Below, in pieces: positions 11,257-22,854 of a DNA stretch of 64,000 nucleotides (its first letter is position 1; each line of letters starts with the position of its first letter). Under the pieces are notes generated by a model that searched no databases, was not told where the DNA came from, and saw only the letters and a list, made by a program, of their open reading frames with translations. Where the stretch lies: positions 1-64,000 of the forward strand of contig LVLI01000325.1 of assembly GCA_001687465.1 (NCBI GenBank). Direction: 5' to 3'. Position numbers and translations under genes: made by a program. The stretch is from Halocafeteria seosinensis. Lineage: Eukaryota > Sar > Bigyra > Bicosoecida.

Positions 11257-13750
11257 TCATAGCGTCCCGGTGATAGTTTTAGATGCAGATTGCTTCTTAG
11301 TCCACTTTTGGAGTGCATCCATCAGCGAACTCAGAGAAGGCTGACTGTCATTCTTTGAACGGAGACGCTGCAAAGAACCGAACGCGTTGATACGACTGAT
11401 TCAAGAATTGGTTTATATCCCTGTGGACTTACATCAGCTCTGACGTTCCACACAGAAACTTCACCGGCGTTGTCACCAATATAAAGTTGTCTTCTCTTCT
11501 GGCTCCACTCAATGCTAGTTATACCATGTTCGCTACATTTCTCCGTAACAAAAGGTGACTGGACAAAACATGGGTATGCAATTACACTAAGTCTAGTTTA
11601 ACGTCATAGGACCCACTTACAAAATCTTCCTGAAAGACATCGAACAGGTGCATTCTCCCGGAACCATCCCCTACCGCAAATATAGAGGGGTTATAGGGAC
11701 ACCTGACGTAAAGATTTGCACAAAGCTTTAATATATCGACGTTATTGGAGAGGTGATTACTACTTACCATTGGACATCCGTTGGAGGACCATGGGCAAGT
11801 TCCCAAGAGGAAATAGGTTCTTCAAGGATCTGTTGGAACGCCGCGCAAATATGAGCAAGGGCATTAATTGCTTTAACGGAATAAAAGACTTACACCAGGA
11901 CTCCAGATGTGAATCTTCCATTCTATCCCGGCAGTGAGAAATACATCGCTTGCTACATGATGGCCCCTGTTCCTCTTGCTGGTCTCCGTAACAACCCCAG
12001 GGTGGTGGCGAATGATACGCACCGGGCTTGTGTGTCCTAGTAGTCGTTTTGTTAGTCGAGCTGCTCGGTTCGAGAGAGTACCGACATAAATACATCCATC
12101 CTCTCCACCAATGTACAGCGAGCTAGAATCGCCATGAGGGAAAGATATTGCTCCCGGAACAACGTCGTATTCGCTTTCGGATTTTATGCTGTTAGCTACG
12201 TGTCCAAACGCGGAGCTAGCAAAATCTTTAGCCAGAGCGATATCTCTCTCTGAGGGCCTAAAAGCCAATTGCGATTGCATGATTGGTTCCATGAGTTGAT
12301 TAGGTGCCCACGAGCACACCGTCCCGTCTTCGCAAATGGTAACCAGCGTGGCTGTGCTGGTTTCGGCACTGATCATCTCCATTCCTCTTATCGGAGAGAA
12401 GTGACCCTTATCTTGAAGCAATGCACTAGCTTCGACTGGTTCACCTCCGGAGCTTGTATCCCACCGGACTATTTGACCGTTTCGTAACCCTCCGATGACC
12501 ATCGTCGATACGCTAGGATGGCGTAATAAGCACATGATTTCTGATGAGCTGTATACCAACCTTTCCGGCACGGACGGCGCCATCAGGTTCCATATTGAGG
12601 CGACTCCGTCAGGAACATATTCGAAAACTCCTCTCCTAAATGATTGCACTAATTCGGAGGCCTGTTGGAACGTTCGGGGGGTTTGCGGCATCATCGGGAG
12701 CGAATTTCTATACACAGCGAGCACATATTCTTCCGAATCAACTGAGTAGCAGCTAATGCTCGAAATGCATCGACGAGACAAGTAAGCCTTTGCTCTCTCA
12801 TCCACCGTCTTCGTCCTACGAGTCGACTTGGAAGACTCCGGTTCCGTGGAGGTATTGACGACCAACGATAGTATGTGGGAAAACGTTTGATCCCCCGAAT
12901 AATCACTTCCATCAGACGTTGAATGCAGAGGTAAAAGGAGATTTCGAAGATAGTCCCCGTAAGTAGTAGCATCTAGAGCACGCTCCATTGGCCGCGTAAC
13001 ATTGTGAAGAAAATCCTGGAACTGGGAAGAGTGCATTTCCGTTTCTAAATCCTGTGCATTTCTCTTCATATACTTTCCGACTTCGGAAAAGTCCTGTATG
13101 TCCTCCACTTGCGTCCCTTCTTCCACCTTGTTTTCATTGTCCTCAGCGTCAGATTCAGAGTCCTGGGCAGAAATTCAAAACAACATTAACACAATTGAGG
13201 TATCACGCCGCGCACAGTTTATCCACTTACGGGTTTCCTCCCTGCGTTCGTGTCATCAAGAGGCATATACTCCTCCTCCTCCGTTTGTACAGACCGATTA
13301 TAGCTATCGCGAGACGTTGGTGCAATGTTGGTAATGGCTTTCTCATTGCTCTGCAGCGTGGGCTAAGTGGTGCTTTATGGAGTGACAAGGGCAGGATACA
13401 GGCGCACTTACGAGTGACAAACGCTGCAGCGCTTCGTCGATAAGCTTCTCCTTCTGATCTTCTTTTTGCCCCGGAACAGGGGCTGATAATAAACTCTCTA
13501 TATAACTATCCAAACTCTCCTGGTTCCCATTGGTGTCATGGTCTGACTGCGTCTGTTTGCCATCTTTCTCTCCCCCCGTCCCCTGGGAGAGGTGATCCTG
13601 ACGCTGCTGGAGGTTCTTGAGCTTACGCTCCTGCTCCTCGCGCTGCTTCCGAAGAGCTTGTAGCTGTTGTTTCTTCTCCTCTAAGCGTTGGCGGCGGTAC
13701 TCGGGGTCTTCCAAGTCCCCGCCCCCACGAGGGGTTGTATGACTATCCAT
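11257..13750 (-). CDS. DYNC1I: Cytoplasmic dynein 1 intermediate chain (WD40)
   Basis: Seven exons: 13750-13412, 13350-13231, 13162-11894, 11829-11768, 11702-11621, 11558-11433 and 11367-11257. They give 702 residues, with introns of 61-68 bases. The protein scaffolds the cytoplasmic dynein motor: its N-terminus binds dynactin and light chains, and its C-terminal WD40 propeller binds the heavy chain. Visible are an N-terminal charged helix (residues 10-50, RRQRLEEKKQQLQALRKQRE), a light-chain-type motif SYNRSVQTEEE (129-139, compare human SYSKETQT), an acidic linker, and WD-type repeats from about 300 to 660. Examples are VIGGLRNGQIVRWD, ISFPHGDSSSLYIGGEDG, SIFAVGDGSGRMHLFDV and LYIGDNAGEVSVWNV. 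ATG at 13750 was chosen because the upstream in-frame codon at 13768 is TTG. An axonemal or IFT dynein IC is less likely given the light-chain motif and overall layout. Confidence 0.85.
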
Positions 13751-14647
13751 ACTATCTATGTAGACCAAACACGATATAGGTAAACTTGGATATTGTATTC
13801 AGGATGCCATAATTATACAAAACATTAAAGAAAGACCACACATCGGGGGCTTCAATTTATGTTTATGAATTTGAAATACAATGACACGTCTGTTTGACAG
13901 CAGAAGTTCCAGCTTGTGTACAATTGTATTTATCCTACCGGAAGAGCTACTGTGAAAAATCAAAATCCATCAGCGGCGGATTATACTTACTGGAAGAGGT
14001 ACATTACGTGGTTCCCTAGGAGACAAAGTCCACACTTGACTTCAGGCCCGGTGGAAGCGACAGTAACCTACACCGAAACAGCCCCAGCAGTATGAGATAA
14101 GTCTACTATACAATATACAGGGCGCCGAAACTATCCTATTGTTCTGGGAGGATTCGACTACACGTTGTGTCCATCCTTTCTTGAAGGGGAAAAGGAAAAA
14201 TTCAACGAACTGAACATTATAACTTTGCGGTACAATGTAATCCATTATCCCATTTCAGCAAAACATTGGGTGCAACTATGCTGCCCTTAGTTTTGGACAA
14301 AACCAAAGCTCCTAGAATTGCTCTTTGAAATTTTTATCTGCGCAAGTCTTGCTTGGGCGGTTTTGGTTGAAGTGCTTTGCTCCACCCATGTGGCCACTCT
14401 AAACACTGCACAACCAAAGAGTTTGCCACGCAATCTTCCTTAACATTTTTTGTGTAAGCTGTGTAGTAACACTCAAACTGTTGGGAAGCTGACCTCTATG
14501 CTTGAGCCCTGGGGCCTTCACCAACAGGGTGCCTTCGGTAGATGTTCTGTGTGGATAATCCAAGCAGTAATGAAAACCTCGATTGTTTCAGCGATAATAT
14601 TCACCACCCTGAAGGGCTCTCTGTAGGTGCAAGTTCAGACGGCGAGA
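13751..14647. other. Intergenic gap between divergent genes
   Basis: About 900 bases, mostly AT-rich, between the dynein intermediate chain (leftward) and the leishmanolysin gene (rightward). A 67-codon minus frame at 14042-14245 has no domain. I found no RNA gene or repeat. It should carry both promoters. Confidence 0.45.
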
Positions 14648-17600
14648 ATGAAGGGTCTACTAGGGGTACCAGTAGTTGTCTTTCTGGCTACGGTTTATCT
14701 CACGGAGAATACTGTGAGGGGGCACGAGTGTATTCACGATGAATTATCGGCATTGAAGAGAAAGTATCAACTAACTTCAGCTCGCGTGCCACAATCCTAT
14801 AAGGAGCTATCACACCTAGAAAACTCTGGGAGACAGCTCGAAGGCTCATCTACGTTTGAGGGGATACGGATTACATACGACTTGTCTCGCATTGACGCGT
14901 AAGTAGGGGCAGCATGTCCACTCATTTTCCTGAACAATGATCAGTATGAAACCTTCTTTTCAACAGACTAGATCTTCCGGACGACCTTAATAACTATGAG
15001 GAAAAGTTTGCTTGCCTTTCTTCTGGCGATTCATATGTTAAAACTCCAACAAACGACGGGGCCCGGAAATCGTGTTCCTCTGCGGACGTCTTAACTGAAA
15101 CGAAGCGAACTCAACTTATCAACTCTTTGAATGATGCGCGGAGTTACTTAACACAAGCACTGAGAGTGATACCCGTCCAAGGAAATCTCAGAGTCGACCA
15201 CCCCTTTTCGAATTGTGGAGGGAATGACTTCAACTTTAACTTTGCGTGCTGCCGCGATCAGATGGAGGACAACCCTGTAACAGCCGACTTCCTACAGAAT
15301 GGTGTTAGCAATACTGACTTTCTTGTACACGTTACAGCAAGGCCAACAGAGGGAACCACACTGGCTTGGGCTGTAGGCTGCCAGCGTGACAACAAGGAGC
15401 GACCAATTGCTGCTCAAATCAACATTGGACCAGCTCAAATACCTCTAGTAAGCAGTGAAGTGGAAGGATTCACTCGCACAGTGATCCATGAACTAATGCA
15501 TGGCCTTGGGTTTAGTAGTGACAGCTGGTCACTCTTTTGGGACCCGGTAACACAGCAAACAATATCGAAAGACGATGTCCTGTTCGAAGGAGAGTCCAGT
15601 GAGCTGGCAGGGAAACCGATCACAAAGATTATAAGTCCGCAGGTTGCTGCTAAAACTCGTGAGCAATTTGGGTGCGAAAGGTGGAATGAAGCCGGGGCAG
15701 AATTAGAAGATTTCGGAGGGAGTGGAACTGCAGGATCTCATTGGGAAAAGAGAGTGTTCATGGACGAAATCATGACAGGAACCAAGTCAGGGGACTCTCA
15801 TATCACTGCTGTAACGTTGGCACTGTTCGAAGATACAGGTTGGTACACTGTGGATTACAGCCTCTCAGAACGAAATCCGTGGGGACGTAATGAGGGGTGC
15901 GATTTTGCCCGACGAACTTGCGGCGATAGTTGGAGTTCTACTTATTTTTGCACGGAAGAAGGTCAAGAGGGATGTACTTTCGACCATTTTACAAGGGGGA
16001 GTTGTCGGCTTACTCGTATAGCAGGGAACTCCATCGAGAGTCACTTCCGATATTTTAGTGACCCGGAGCTATACGGGAGAAGGGCAATCCTGGACTATTG
16101 CCCAATACAAGAAGGGTTCAGCAACGGCGACTGTCGTGATACGGAGTCTTTCGATATTTGGTGGTACGGTGATTCATTAGGATCAGAGAGTAGATGCTTC
16201 ACAGGGTCCTGGAAAAGGTCGATACAGACATCGGATGTCGGCTTTCACAATGGTTGCCTCCGTGTAGAGTGCGATGAGTCACTGCATATCAGTCTGTTTC
16301 TCAAACGTGGGTCGTCGTTTGACGGCCCCGTAGCCTGCCCTCGAGATGGTGGGTTTATAGATTTGTCCATGGTTGACCTCACGAAAGATACCTGGACTGG
16401 AACGGTACTGTGTCCACCAGCCGACGAAATATGCACTCCGGAGTTCCGAGACAATTCCGCTGCTCCTGTTTGCACTTCTAACAGTTGCAATGGACACGGA
16501 GTTTGCGCAGTCATCAATAAAGCTATTAGCTGCGACTGTGACGATGGTTGGGGAGGGGATAGTTGCTCATGTCCCGCTAAGAATGGAGAAGTGTGCTCCT
16601 CACAGGGAACTTGTGATGAACAAAGGCATGAGTGCGAGTGCAACGTTGGGTTCCATGGCGATGCATGCGAGGAAGAAGGATGTCCAGTTGTGTCGCGGGA
16701 GACAATAAACGCCAATTGTCCGGAAGATGATAGCGAGTGTGAGTGCTCGGGAAATGGCGTGTGTGACACGGAAAAGGGTTGCTTATGCTTCTCTGGATTT
16801 ACGGGCACTGCTTGCCAACTGCTTGCCTGCCCAGCTGTCGGAAGTTCTGAACCATGTGGCTACAATGAAACAAACCCTGCTCTGTCTCAGGGTGTTTGCG
16901 CTAGTGATTTTGGGGTATGCTCTTGTAAAACGCTTTCGCTTGATGGTAATATCGTCCATTATTCTGGTCCCGCATGCTCAGAACTAAATTCTGGTCCAAG
17001 AGCAGTACACAGACTGAATTACCACTCAGGAAACGCTTCGTCCCCCGTGTTTAATCTCCAAAAAAAGCTGTACTCTTACTTTGCTTTCGAAGTCGAAAGC
17101 ACCGAATTCGCTTCGTATTTGGAGGTTACGTTCAGTTGGGCAAACGCTACTTTTATTGGGGACGAGCTTTTTATTCCTTCGGTGCTGGCGCATGCGTTTT
17201 TTAGCGAGCCGTCACCAGCGGGAACTGAAAGACTTCCATCCATCACTGACTCCGTATTTGAGGCTGGACCTGTTGGCGAGCCATCGCTACACGAGATATC
17301 AGGGGTGGCGACTGCTGCCTTCGTAATGGAATTTTCACAACGGCTCTACCCCTCTGAGTACAATCAGGTGGGAGACATGCTGGTCTCGCTCGTTGCCATC
17401 GAGCAGGATGTCAATATACAAATTACGGTTACCCGGGATGCATGTGCAGATGTAGAGTGCGTCCACGGAACGTGCTCAAACGGAATATGTCAGTGCGAGC
17501 GTTTCGTGTTTTCTCCTGAAGCAGGAATCCCCGAGCGCTATGGGTGGACAGGTACAAACTGTGATTCCCCAGATTGTCCTGGGAGTCCGGATTGCGGCGG

Positions 17601-19752
17601 GTTTCGGGGCTCGTGTTCGAAGCCAATGGAGGAATCTGATTCTTCCGTACCCTTTTGTATTTGCAGCCAGCTATATCAAGGGCAGGCATGTGAACAGCAT
17701 AATCTGGATTCTGTCAAGTACATTTTCGGTGCAATGGCGCACGAAGATTCTGCGAGGGATATAGATGATGCCGTTGTCGGTCAGGTTGGCAACGGAACAC
17801 GCTTTATTCGCAATACGTACACCGGAACAATTGATACAGGCGGCGAAGTCACTACCGAAATCGCTATTGATCTTGACCGGCTGTTGGAATTCGGGCGATT
17901 ATCGTCTGTTCCTGCTTCATGCCACCTGAAACTTATCACATCGGCGAATAGTTCCGCAGACCCCATGCTTTTCCTCCGAAGAGGAACGGCTCCTACGCTA
18001 TCCTCATATGATCATTTTGATGCTTCTTCTTGGAACGAGAAATCAACGACTCATGAAATTATATCCCGTTTGACTTCGGGTGCGTGGTTCGTCGGCGTAT
18101 ACAATGGCCGATACGGCACAGACAAGCTCGTATACACTCTACACGTGGAAGTATCAGACGGTTGCCCTTCCAGTATCAGTGACTGTTCTGGCCACGGATT
18201 TTGCTCCTTCACTTGTAAGTGCGATGACGGATTTGCAGGAAAATCTTGTTCGGATCGCGTTAACAATATTGGCAGTACGGGAGCTATGGTAACAAGGGAA
18301 CTTTTACCCGGGGACTGGTCCTTTTCCGTGTATACTTTGGCACCTGACGACATGTACATCGAGCTCAGGATGATTGTAGAGAGTGATACTTCTGGTAATT
18401 TCCGACCCTCAATATCAGCCTTGTTTCAAGAAGACAAAAATCAGGTGGCAACGGAGCGGTTACGAAGTGGTGCTGGAGAGGCTGGGGTGGCCGAAGTGAT
18501 TACTGACTTCGATGGGATATCGCAGGGTAAGAAAAATCAGTCAATGATATTGAACAGAACTCCCGGATCACGGCACGGAAACAAGAGATTCCTTTATATC
18601 GGTGTGCAAAATAAGGGTAAGATATCGCAGGGGCACGCTTACGTAGAAGTAGCCAGTCTTAACCGGGCTGACATTGACTCGGCTTGTGAGAGCTCTTCTG
18701 ATGAAGCCATGCGTTGTAAGGCGAATAAATGCTTCGGCAGAGGAAATATGGTCAGTAGCGACGGTGAAATATTATGCACATGTGACGTCGGATGGAATGA
18801 TGTTACGTTTTGTGGAGCTCCTCTACTGCAATCTCTGGGAAGGATGAGCGAAGCAGCGCAAAAATTATCTACTCTGTGTAGTATTTGCACGGAAGAAACA
18901 AACCTTGAGACAAACGAGCTCCATGTATTTCGTTTAGCAAAGCCTTTAGGACGTGGTGCATTTCATGAGATTGTCGTCGAAAGCAGTACCTTTTCGAATT
19001 CGTCAGCACGGGCTCTTACAAGAACTGAAGAAGGCAATGCCGCTCTGCTGCTTTCAGCAACGTTGCCACGTAGTATTCGCGACTATTCGATTGTAAAATC
19101 GTCTCCCGCTGGAAAGCAAATGCTGTACATTTATGGCAACGATAGTGTCGCTACCTATTGGGTGACTGTGTACGGAAATGCCAGAGGTAGTTTTACCATC
19201 AGTTCTCGTAGGAAACAGGATGACAGTGTGCAACCGGAAGAAACATCGTTTTCCAAAGAGGTATCCAATTGGGCAATTGGAACGGGAGCTGGAAGGATGA
19301 CACTTTCTGGATGTGCAGCCTTTGTGCTCATCATCTCCGGATGTTGCCTTGTGGACAAGTTCGGCGGTCGTTTGTGCCCCCGTTGGTTGCAACCGAGAAA
19401 CGAGGGTTCCAAACTCGCTGTGTTATTTGATGAAGGGGTGGATGAATACGAGAGTCGCAGTCCCATACAAGTATTCAAGAAGCCTGATCGACTGGAAGTG
19501 GAAGAGTCGATTTTAGAAACACGGAAGCAGATACATAGAAGCGGGACTAAGAATCCTCCCGTCGTAAGGAGTACGAGCATTAGAGGGCTGCAGAAAGACT
19601 CTGAATCCAAAACTACTGCGAGTCCACTGCATAGTGGAAGGGTAATGCAGAAGTTTAGCTCGCGAAGAATATTTCAACATCGAGAAGGGAAGCGTGACGA
19701 CTCTGAACTGGGTAGACTAGGATCGCGGCGGAATTTAGTGCGCAAAACATAG
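14648..19752 (+). CDS. Leishmanolysin-like (M8) metalloprotease with EGF repeats and membrane anchor
   Basis: Two exons, 14648-14898 and 14967-19752, with a 68-base intron, give 1678 residues. Residues 1-20 form a signal peptide. The zinc protease core has HELMH at 258-262 followed by GLGF, the third zinc ligand in SHWEKR (His 342), and the Met-turn DEIMTG (Met 353). This is the standard M8 arrangement, so the enzyme looks active. Cys-rich EGF-like modules follow around 530-640, 830-870 and 1080-1100, e.g. NGHGVCAV, GFHGDACEE and GHGFCSFTCKCDDGFAGKSC. Between them lie beta-rich domains of the pre-peptidase type. One helix (about 1526-1546) and a basic cytoplasmic tail of about 130 residues end the protein. 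It is probably a cell-surface or secretory-pathway endopeptidase. Classic leishmanolysin has about 600 residues, so this is a much enlarged multi-domain form. Confidence 0.85.
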
Positions 19753-19864
19753 TATACAATGTAGACTTGATGAAGTTCCTAACTTTGTAGAGTTAAAAGG
19801 TGATATTTCACTCTTGAATGAACCAAACAACAGCCAACCACGGGTCCTAATTGGGTTTCACTAA

Positions 19865-20363
19865 TTAATCTACATTGGACATTTCAGCATCGGTATACTT
19901 CTCTCCAGTGGATTTGCTTCTCTTTCGTTCCAGGATATTCTTTCTGTCCTTATCGAGTTTCAGCTTAGTGATCACCAGGTTAGAGGGGTGGAATCCAACT
20001 TGCACTGGGGCGCCGTTGGCCTTTTCGCGAGTAAATCGCTCAATGTGCACGACGAATTTCTTGCGGTATACAGTTTTAACCTTTCCTTCGCGTTCTTTGT
20101 ATTGTCCACGGACGACAGTCACCTCGTCGTCTTTGCGAATAGGCATTGAACGGACACCATATTTCTCCCTTAACTCCTTCGACAAACGAGCGCTCATAAG
20201 CACTCTGCGAGTGTTCGAGTCTGAGGCAAAATGAGCCTTCCGGCTTTTCCTTCGAGAAGAGCTAAGATTTGGGCTGCAAAGAAGGGGAAACATAGAAGAG
20301 GGAGGACAGTGAAAAACTCATTGAGATCTGGTCCAGTTTCTCCCTCGCTTACTTGAACTTCAT
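19865..20363 (-). CDS. RPL26: 60S ribosomal protein L26 (uL24)
   Basis: Two exons, 20363-20353 (11 bases) and 20273-19865, with a 79-base intron right after the third codon, give 139 residues. The protein starts [20 protein letters not shown], as in eukaryotic L26, and contains the strongly conserved [24 protein letters not shown] motif follows ([20 protein letters not shown]), then [20 protein letters not shown] and [14 protein letters not shown]. It binds 25S/28S rRNA near the tunnel exit of the large subunit. Length and ends match the family. The tiny first exon would be missed by simple frame searches. Confidence 0.96.
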
Positions 20364-21349
20364 TTTCTTTGGTCGTTCTCGAGTCCCTCCGTAGCCAACG
20401 TATTTGTTCCTTTAGAAACAAATATGACCTGCATACGTAACTCAAGCACCGGTTACTAGATTAATCCGTATGAATGAAGGAAGAGGTCTGCTTCACGAAA
20501 ACAACCCGCGAACTCTGGTGGGAATATTGAGATATTCCCTTATGAATTTACGCCCATCCACCAGTTGTGCACCTTGATAAATAGATAAATGCTCCGCATG
20601 ACTATCAGAGGAGATAGAGCAGCTTCATTTCAGACCATATACAGCGTCGTTGTCGAACAGAGCCCCTCCAGGAGGTTAGGCTCAGCTCAAGGGGCAACCC
20701 AAAGGGAACAAAAAAGGGTCTCAGGGTGTGTGACACTGCCCTCCAAGCAACCACAAAAAGCATCGGGGAGGGTTCAGCGGGGGCGGCTAGCCGGGGNTCC
20801 TGACCCCAAGGTTCAACACCGTCCTCTTGCCGAGCAGCCACCCAATCTCCTCTTAGAACCACTCGCAGCTCCCTTATTACAGTCATCCATGCAGACCAGG
20901 CGGTGGAGACATAAATGATCGGGAATGCCTTACCTTGTTGCAATGAATTCCAAGTCCCGCGGTTGGAAAGCTGTACAGTTCCCTCAATGAAGAGACTCCG
21001 AAGACGACAAACTTTGTTGCTTCTTTCCGAATAGTCCAACAATTGATTGCTATTTTGGAACTTCAACGTCGACAGCTCGACGCGCGCAAGGCTTTATTCA
21101 TACTTCTTGAAGTTCTTGTTGTCAATATAGAGGTATCTGCGCGATTATTTTGATCACATAGCTGCATAACGGGTATACGATTGAAGCAAGTTTACATTCA
21201 AAGGAAACCGTCGAAGACTTGAGCTGTGCATCGTCCAACACCGACCGCTGCCGTTAAACCCGTGAGACCTTGGCTACGCCGTGCTTACACGACAAGTGAG
21301 GGAGTAAGGGAAATAAGCGTTTGAACCACTCAGCCCGTACCAGACAGAA
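20364..21349. other. Divergent intergenic region with GC-rich block
   Basis: About 990 bases between RPL26 and the coiled-coil gene. Most of it is ordinary AT-balanced sequence. From about 20640 to 20885 it is clearly richer in GC, with many short G and C runs, a strong hairpin at 20660-20683 and one unresolved base at 20797. Frames reading through this block show no domain. It might be a structured RNA gene or a regulatory block. I could not match it by eye to SRP RNA, RNase P or a spliceosomal RNA. Confidence 0.4.
20660..20683. repeat. Strong hairpin in GC-rich block
   Basis: GAGCC then CCTCC, one base, GGAGG, three bases, GGCTC. The two arms pair perfectly apart from the TTA bulge. It lies at the left edge of the GC-rich block upstream of RPL26. 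Confidence 0.7.
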
Positions 21350-22629
21350 ATGTCCGCAAGTTGTTTAGATATCGTTGACGACACGTAAGAGGCTTCTGCT
21401 GTCGGTCTCAAAGTCGAGTTCAAATGTGATACTAGAAGGTGTTGTCTGCAGGAAGCGCCAGTTGGAGAAATTCCAAGAGCGTAAATCTTATTGGGAGAGT
21501 GAGAGTGCAATGCATGAGGATGATGATACACGTTCGGCGCATTTCCAGGTGGGTTCAGGTATGATGCTAGCTGCGTTACAGAAGGATTCAACCTCGTCCC
21601 GATGGTTACAGGAGATGCAACAAGACCTTACTAACATCCAAGAGGAATATCTCGACGCTCAGACGCGTAGTTTCGTATTGAAGGCGCTTACAACATCCGC
21701 TTCCAATCCTGAATCGTATCTTGACAATCTTATGAAGAACGGAGGGCATCACAATGATGTAAAGCGCCCCAAACTCGACGGTAAGCAGCTGACAACTTTC
21801 TCGCTGTTGCTTGTACTTACTCTTTTTACTTGCTTGAGCTATGTTATGCAGCTCAGGGAAGACAGGCTTTGCATGACAGAGTAACGGAAAATATTACTGA
21901 TTGCCAAAATTGTAAGTTGTGAGCTCTGTTTTCGGGAATATTCTCTTGTCCCCCAGGATACGCAGTAAATGTTCTGCAGTGAAACAGCAACTAGAAGAAA
22001 CTTCGGAGAGAGTGTCAAGAAAAGTTGAACAGTGTGAAAGAATACAGCAAAACCAGTTGAATGAAGAAGAATTCAGTGGTGACGAAGAAAACAGAAACTC
22101 TGTGAGGAGGCTACGAAATCTAGAGTATGAGAACGCGACGAAACAAATGGGAAACAAAGAAAAAGAGGAAAGAATAAACCGCTTGAATTCTACACTGGAG
22201 GCATTAAGAAAAACAGAAAAAGAATATAGCGAAAGGCTTGCTAGTCCTCTTTCACAGGCAAGGGATATGAGTGGATTTTATGGAGGTCTTTACGAGAACC
22301 TACAGAAATGGATTGGCCTGGAGATCAAGGACGACAAACATAGCCCACTAGAGACGGATAAAGGAGGTAATCCAACGACATTTTCCGTACGACTCGGTAA
22401 AGATGCTTCTGTACGCGTTCATTTGAAAAACGCTTCCGAACTAGGTGTCTTTGTATCGGAAAAAGCGGTGACGAACGCATACTGCAAGAGTATCAAACTG
22501 GAGGAATGGCCACTGGAATCGAAGGAGAAAGCGAAGGAAATCATCAACGCTCGGGAAGGCAAATATCCTCTTGCATGTACTATATGGAAGTTACACGAGC
22601 TAGTTGAAAACAGAAATGCTTCCTTGTAA
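21350..22629 (+). CDS. Coiled-coil protein, function unknown
   Basis: Four exons, 21350-21384, 21452-21780, 21852-21911 and 21980-22629, with introns of 67, 71 and 68 bases, give 357 residues. The start MSASCLDIVDD is followed by alternating charged helices. A long predicted coiled coil spans about 140-235 (QQLEETSERVSRKVEQCERI, and later RINRLNSTLEALRKTEKEY). The C-terminal 110 residues look globular, with a possible small alpha-beta fold. That layout (coiled coil plus small C-terminal domain) is seen in kinetochore subunits such as Spc25 and relatives, but this is only a shape resemblance. For exon 4 the upstream AG at 21958 gives a stop, so the later acceptor at 21978-21979 was used. Confidence 0.7.
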
Positions 22630-22854
22630 AGTAATATACAATACATGACCTCGGCGTGGCTCGTTGCGACTCCAGCAACTTCAACTAAAGTTCTCACGCT
22701 CTCTATACAATAGAGCCGATGCCTGGTACTTTTGTTGAATCACGAGTTTTTTTCGGTATTGACATGGGTCTGAATGGTAGACAATAGGCGTCCAAAATTG
22801 ATTTTGACGTCCTTGTGCCCTAGCTGCGACTGGAAAGAGTGACGTGGACGTACT

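Noticed and set aside
16245-16808. 187-codon minus-strand frame inside the leishmanolysin gene
   Set aside because: It is the antisense of Cys-rich EGF coding sequence, and its Ser/His/Pro-rich composition is what that produces.
20589-20918. 109-codon frame through the GC-rich block
   Set aside because: It contains an unresolved residue, and its sequence follows the base composition of the block rather than a protein pattern.
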